A DNA stretch of 8,518 nucleotides. It comes from Betaproteobacteria bacterium (GTDB taxonomy: Bacteria; Pseudomonadota; Gammaproteobacteria; Burkholderiales; SG8-39). The position numbers and the translations under genes are program-made. This document shows positions 6,413-8,518 of the stretch, piece by piece. The notes under the pieces were generated by a model. That model ran no database searches and was not told the origin of the DNA. It saw nothing but the letters and a program-made list of their open reading frames with translations. Location of the stretch: positions 1 through 8,518 of the forward strand of contig JAOUGZ010000089.1 of assembly GCA_029865405.1 (NCBI GenBank), read 5' to 3'. Each line of letters begins with the position of its first letter. Within the stretch, counting starts at the first letter, position 1.

Positions 6413-6730
6413 ATGGCAGACCCGATGAAGATCCGCGCCACCGTGGAAGGCGACGTCACCGACGTGCGCGTGCTGATGGCGCATCCGATGGAAACCGGCC
6501 AGCGCAGCCAGGGCGGCAAGAAGGTGCCGCTGCATTTCATCCAGAACATCACCGCGCAGCTGAACGGCAAGACGGTGTTCAGCGCCGACATCAGCCAGGC
6601 GATCTCGCGCAACCCGGTGTTCGCCTTCAAGGTGAAGGGCGCAAAGGCCGGCGACAAGATCACGGTGATCTGGAAGGACAACAAGGGCGAATCGCGCACG
6701 GACGAGACGACGGTCCGCGGCGGTTCCTGA
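6413..6730 (+). CDS. soxZ: SoxZ, partner subunit of the SoxYZ carrier
   Basis: SoxZ is the small beta-sandwich partner of SoxY in the thiosulfate-oxidation carrier complex. The protein has 105 aa, normal for the family. Recognisable stretches are MKIRATVEGDVTDVRVLMAH near the start, then METGQR, KKVPLHFIQNI and FAFKVKGAKAGDKITVIW. There is no signal peptide, as expected, since SoxZ is exported folded with SoxY through the Tat system. There is no cysteine. The gene lies 13 bp after soxY with GAGGAGAAC before its ATG, and 54 bp before soxA. Confidence 0.95.
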   Translation: MADPMKIRATVEGDVTDVRVLMAHPMETGQRSQGGKKVPLHFIQNITAQLNGKTVFSADISQAISRNPVFAFKVKGAKAGDKITVIWKDNKGESRTDETTVRGGS

Positions 6731-6740
6731 GCTGACGCGC

Positions 6741-6759
6741 CGGGGCCGCAGAAGCCCCG
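6741..6759 (+). other. Small GC hairpin between soxZ and soxA
   Basis: CGGGGC (6741-6746) and GCCCCG (6754-6759) form a 6-bp stem with a 7-base loop in the 54-bp gap between soxZ and soxA. No run of T follows, so it is unlikely to end transcription fully. It may protect the upstream soxYZ message from 3' decay, which would help explain how carrier and cytochrome subunits are made in different amounts. The role is inferred. Confidence 0.35.
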
Positions 6760-6784
6760 CCGGATTGAACTGGAGGAGGTGAAG

Positions 6785-7600
6785 ATGAGACAAGCGCTCA
6801 TGCGGGGTCTTGGTGCGGCAGTCGCCGCGGCGTCGTTGCCGCTGGCGATGGCGCAGACCGAGGATCCGGTTGCCGCGGACTTCGACAAGTTCCGGGCGAT
6901 CATGGAAGAGGCCAATCCGGCGGAATTGTTCGATGCAAAAGGCGAGCAGTTGTGGAAGACGCCGGGTGGGCCGAAGAAGGCTTCGCTCGAAAAGTGCGAC
7001 CTCGGGCTCGGGCCCGGCGTGGTGAAGGGCGCCTACGCGCAGATGCCGCGCTACTTCGCCGATGTCGACCGCGTGATGGACGCCGAGGCGCGCATCGTGC
7101 ACTGCATGATCACGCTGCAGGGATTCAAGTACGAGGACCTGGCGAAGAAGCCCTTCAGCAGCGCGACCGCCACGCCCGACCCGGTGTCGATCACCACGTA
7201 CGTGGCCGCAAACTCCGCGGGAATGAAATTCGCGCCGCCGCAGTCGCACCCGAAGGAGAAGGCGGCCTACGCGGCCGGCAAGGAGGTTTTCTTCTATCGC
7301 GCCGGGGCGTTCGATTTCTCCTGCGCGAGCTGCCACGGCGTGGACGGCCAGCGTATCCGCACGCAGCCGCTGCCCAACTTCACCAAGCCGGAGCAGGCGA
7401 TCCGCGCGGTGCAGGGCTGGCCGGGCTACCGCATGACCGGCGGCGTGATGCACACGTTGCAATGGCGCCTGAACGACTGCTACCGCCAGCAGCGCTTCCC
7501 CGAGCCGGGCTATACCTCGGAGATGCTGAGCGCGCTGCTCACCTATCTCACCGTCAACGCCCAGGGCCAGGAGTACAAGGGCCCCGGTATCAAGCGCTAG
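6785..7600 (+). CDS. soxA: SoxA, c-type cytochrome subunit of SoxAX (monoheme type)
   Basis: SoxA with SoxX forms the periplasmic cytochrome that oxidatively couples thiosulfate to the SoxY cysteine. From the ATG at 6785 the protein has 271 aa with a Sec signal peptide, likely cleaved after AMA at 23. Only one heme motif is present, CASCH (C180, C183, H184). The N-terminal half has single cysteines at 71 (EKCDLG) and 107 (IVHCMI) instead of a CxxCH, as in monoheme SoxA proteins where a disulfide replaces the first heme. The active-site heme-ligand cysteine is C232 in NDCYRQQRFPEP, fully conserved. The ATG was preferred over the GTG at 6779, which falls inside the ribosome-binding site GGAGGAGGT. 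It is followed 10 bp later by soxX. Confidence 0.93.
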   Translation: MRQALMRGLGAAVAAASLPLAMAQTEDPVAADFDKFRAIMEEANPAELFDAKGEQLWKTPGGPKKASLEKCDLGLGPGVVKGAYAQMPRYFADVDRVMDAEARIVHCMITLQGFKYEDLAKKPFSSATATPDPVSITTYVAANSAGMKFAPPQSHPKEKAAYAAGKEVFFYRAGAFDFSCASCHGVDGQRIRTQPLPNFTKPEQAIRAVQGWPGYRMTGGVMHTLQWRLNDCYRQQRFPEPGYTSEMLSALLTYLTVNAQGQEYKGPGIKR

Positions 7601-7610
7601 GAGGCATGCC

Positions 7611-8216
7611 ATGAAGATCGGTACCGCAGTAATCCTGGCGGCCGCCACGGCGATTCTTGCCGCCTGCGCGGCCCTGCAGTCCAGCCCCCGCGACGAGGCG
7701 TTGGCCCTGATGCAGCGCGACTTTCACGCCCAGGGCATCGCCGGCATGGACCGGCTGAAAGAGGACCCCGTCCAGGCTGCGTGCAACAAGTACAACGACA
7801 ACCCGCCGGCGGATCTGGCCAAGAAGCTGCAGGGCGAGCAGTATGCCGGCGTCAAGTGGCCGGCGGACGGCAAGCTCCTCGGCGACTGGAAATCCGGCGA
7901 GAAGATCGCGCAGAACGGCCGCGGCATGGCCTGGAGCGACAAGGGTGGCGTCGGCGGCAGCTGCTACAACTGCCACCAGATCGACCCGGCGACGACGGCG
8001 TTCGGCACCATCGGGCCGAGCCTGAGCCAGTTCGCGAAGCTGCGCGGCTACGGCACGGACATCCAGCGCTACGCCTACTCCAAGATCTACAACGCCAAGG
8101 CGTACAGCATCTGCTCGCAGATGCCGCGCTTCGGCCACGCCGGCGCGCTCACCGAGCAGCAGATGAAGGACATTACGGCGCTGCTGATGGACCCGGCCTC
8201 GCCGGTCAACCGGTAA
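7611..8216 (+). CDS. soxX: SoxX, c-type cytochrome subunit of SoxAX, with lipoprotein-type signal
   Basis: SoxX is the electron-accepting partner of SoxA. The protein has 201 aa and a single class I c-type heme motif, CYNCH (C118, C121, H122), followed by GTIGPSLSQF. The likely distal ligand is Met171 in SQMPRFG. Before the heme domain lies a roughly 90-residue extension, so this resembles the longer SoxX paired with monoheme SoxA. The signal ends in LAAC (L16-C19), a lipobox, so membrane anchoring is possible. C58 and C168 are two further cysteines that could pair. AGGAG precedes the ATG, 10 bp after the soxA stop. The last 11 bp overlap the end of soxB on the opposite strand. Confidence 0.92.
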   Translation: MKIGTAVILAAATAILAACAALQSSPRDEALALMQRDFHAQGIAGMDRLKEDPVQAACNKYNDNPPADLAKKLQGEQYAGVKWPADGKLLGDWKSGEKIAQNGRGMAWSDKGGVGGSCYNCHQIDPATTAFGTIGPSLSQFAKLRGYGTDIQRYAYSKIYNAKAYSICSQMPRFGHAGALTEQQMKDITALLMDPASPVNR

Positions 8217-8518
8217 GGCGCGGCACGCTGGGCGTCAAAGGGGCGATCGCGCGCCGCGCGCGCAGGTAGCGCGCGGCAAGTTCCCACACCGGCTCGCCGC
8301 TCGCCCCTTCGGCGACCGGCGCCCAGCCGGCCACCTTGTAGCGCTTCGTCGCCTCGAGCGGACGGTCCTGCAACCGCATGTCGGAGATGCGCGCGCCGAT
8401 GTCGGCGCGCGGATTGCAGGCATAGGTCATCCCGCCCACCCGCACCATGTCGCCGCCCTGCTGGAGGTAGGCATCCGGATTGAAGGCGTTGTCCGCGATG
8501 TCTTCCAGGATCGCCTTG
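8206..8518 (-). CDS. soxB: SoxB C-terminus, dimanganese sulfate thiol esterase (runs off the right edge)
   Basis: SoxB is the periplasmic hydrolase that releases sulfate from the SoxY-bound thiosulfate adduct; it belongs to the 5'-nucleotidase family. Only the last 103 residues are in the window. They begin with KAILEDIADNAFNPDAY, followed by QQGGDMVRVGGMTYACNP, then GARISDMRL, YKVAGWAPVAEG and GEPVWELAARYLR, all close to the conserved C-terminal SoxB pattern. The catalytic metal-binding N-terminal domain lies outside, so activity cannot be judged. The gene converges on soxX rather than following it on the same strand, and its TGA (8206-8208) lies inside soxX. Confidence 0.92.
   Translation of the reverse strand, partial: KAILEDIADNAFNPDAYLQQGGDMVRVGGMTYACNPRADIGARISDMRLQDRPLEATKRYKVAGWAPVAEGASGEPVWELAARYLRARRAIAPLTPSVPRLTG
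8253..8277. terminator. GC hairpin just past the soxX stop, inside soxB
   Basis: GCCGCGCGC (8253-8261) and GCGCGCGGC (8269-8277) form a perfect 9-bp stem with a 7-base loop, 37 bp after the soxX stop on the plus strand. Nothing else between soxX and soxB could end the sox transcript within the window. There is no U-tract, and the region is rich in GC alternation, so chance pairing is a real alternative. Confidence 0.3.

Noticed and set aside
6779..6784. GTG at 6779 as the start of soxA
   Set aside because: It sits within the ribosome-binding sequence itself; the ATG two codons later has proper spacing.
6377..7648. Minus-strand open frame opposite soxZ and soxA (423 codons)
   Set aside because: It lies fully antisense to genes with conserved Sox and heme motifs, and its composition is that of a GC shadow frame.

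Overview
The window is high-GC, densely packed bacterial DNA with short or no intergenic gaps and ATGA-type overlaps. The gene content is a tripartite tricarboxylate (TTT/Bug-type) transporter, an ECF sigma/anti-sigma pair and a Sox thiosulfate-oxidation cluster. This fits a Betaproteobacterium (Burkholderiales or a relative) able to oxidise reduced sulfur. That assignment is inferred from gene families, not from a marker gene.

Layout. (1) 1-903, minus: a two-gene ABC-2 export module. The ATPase (190-903) is translationally coupled by a 4-bp overlap to a membrane permease that runs off the left edge. (2) 904-993: short divergent promoter region. (3) 994-3931, plus: tctC-tctB-tctA, an apparently complete TTT solute uptake operon. 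(4) 3932-4384, minus: a small lipoprotein with a DsrE/F-like (COG1416-type) domain, stop codon to stop codon with tctA. (5) 4385-4515: divergent regulatory region with GGAATA repeats. (6) 4516-5774, plus: an ECF sigma factor overlapping by 4 bp a zinc-type anti-sigma factor. The anti-sigma's predicted periplasmic part is a second copy of the same DsrE-like domain. (7) 5775-5934: promoter region. (8) 5935-8216, plus: soxY-soxZ-soxA-soxX. (9) 8206-8518, minus: the C-terminus of soxB, which converges on and overlaps soxX by 11 bp.

How it may work together. SoxYZ is the periplasmic sulfur-carrier complex, SoxAX the c-type cytochrome that attaches thiosulfate to the SoxY cysteine, and SoxB the hydrolase that releases sulfate. 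Directly upstream sits a sigma/anti-sigma pair whose anti-sigma carries a sulfur-relay-like domain outside the membrane. A divergently transcribed lipoprotein is made of the same domain, with about half of 91 ungapped residues identical by hand alignment and one shared cysteine. The most interesting hypothesis is a transmembrane sulfur- or redox-sensing switch that controls the sox genes. The architecture is visible in the sequence; the sensing role and the regulon are inference. No RNA genes, CRISPR arrays, insertion sequences or long intergenic gaps (over 300 bp) were found.
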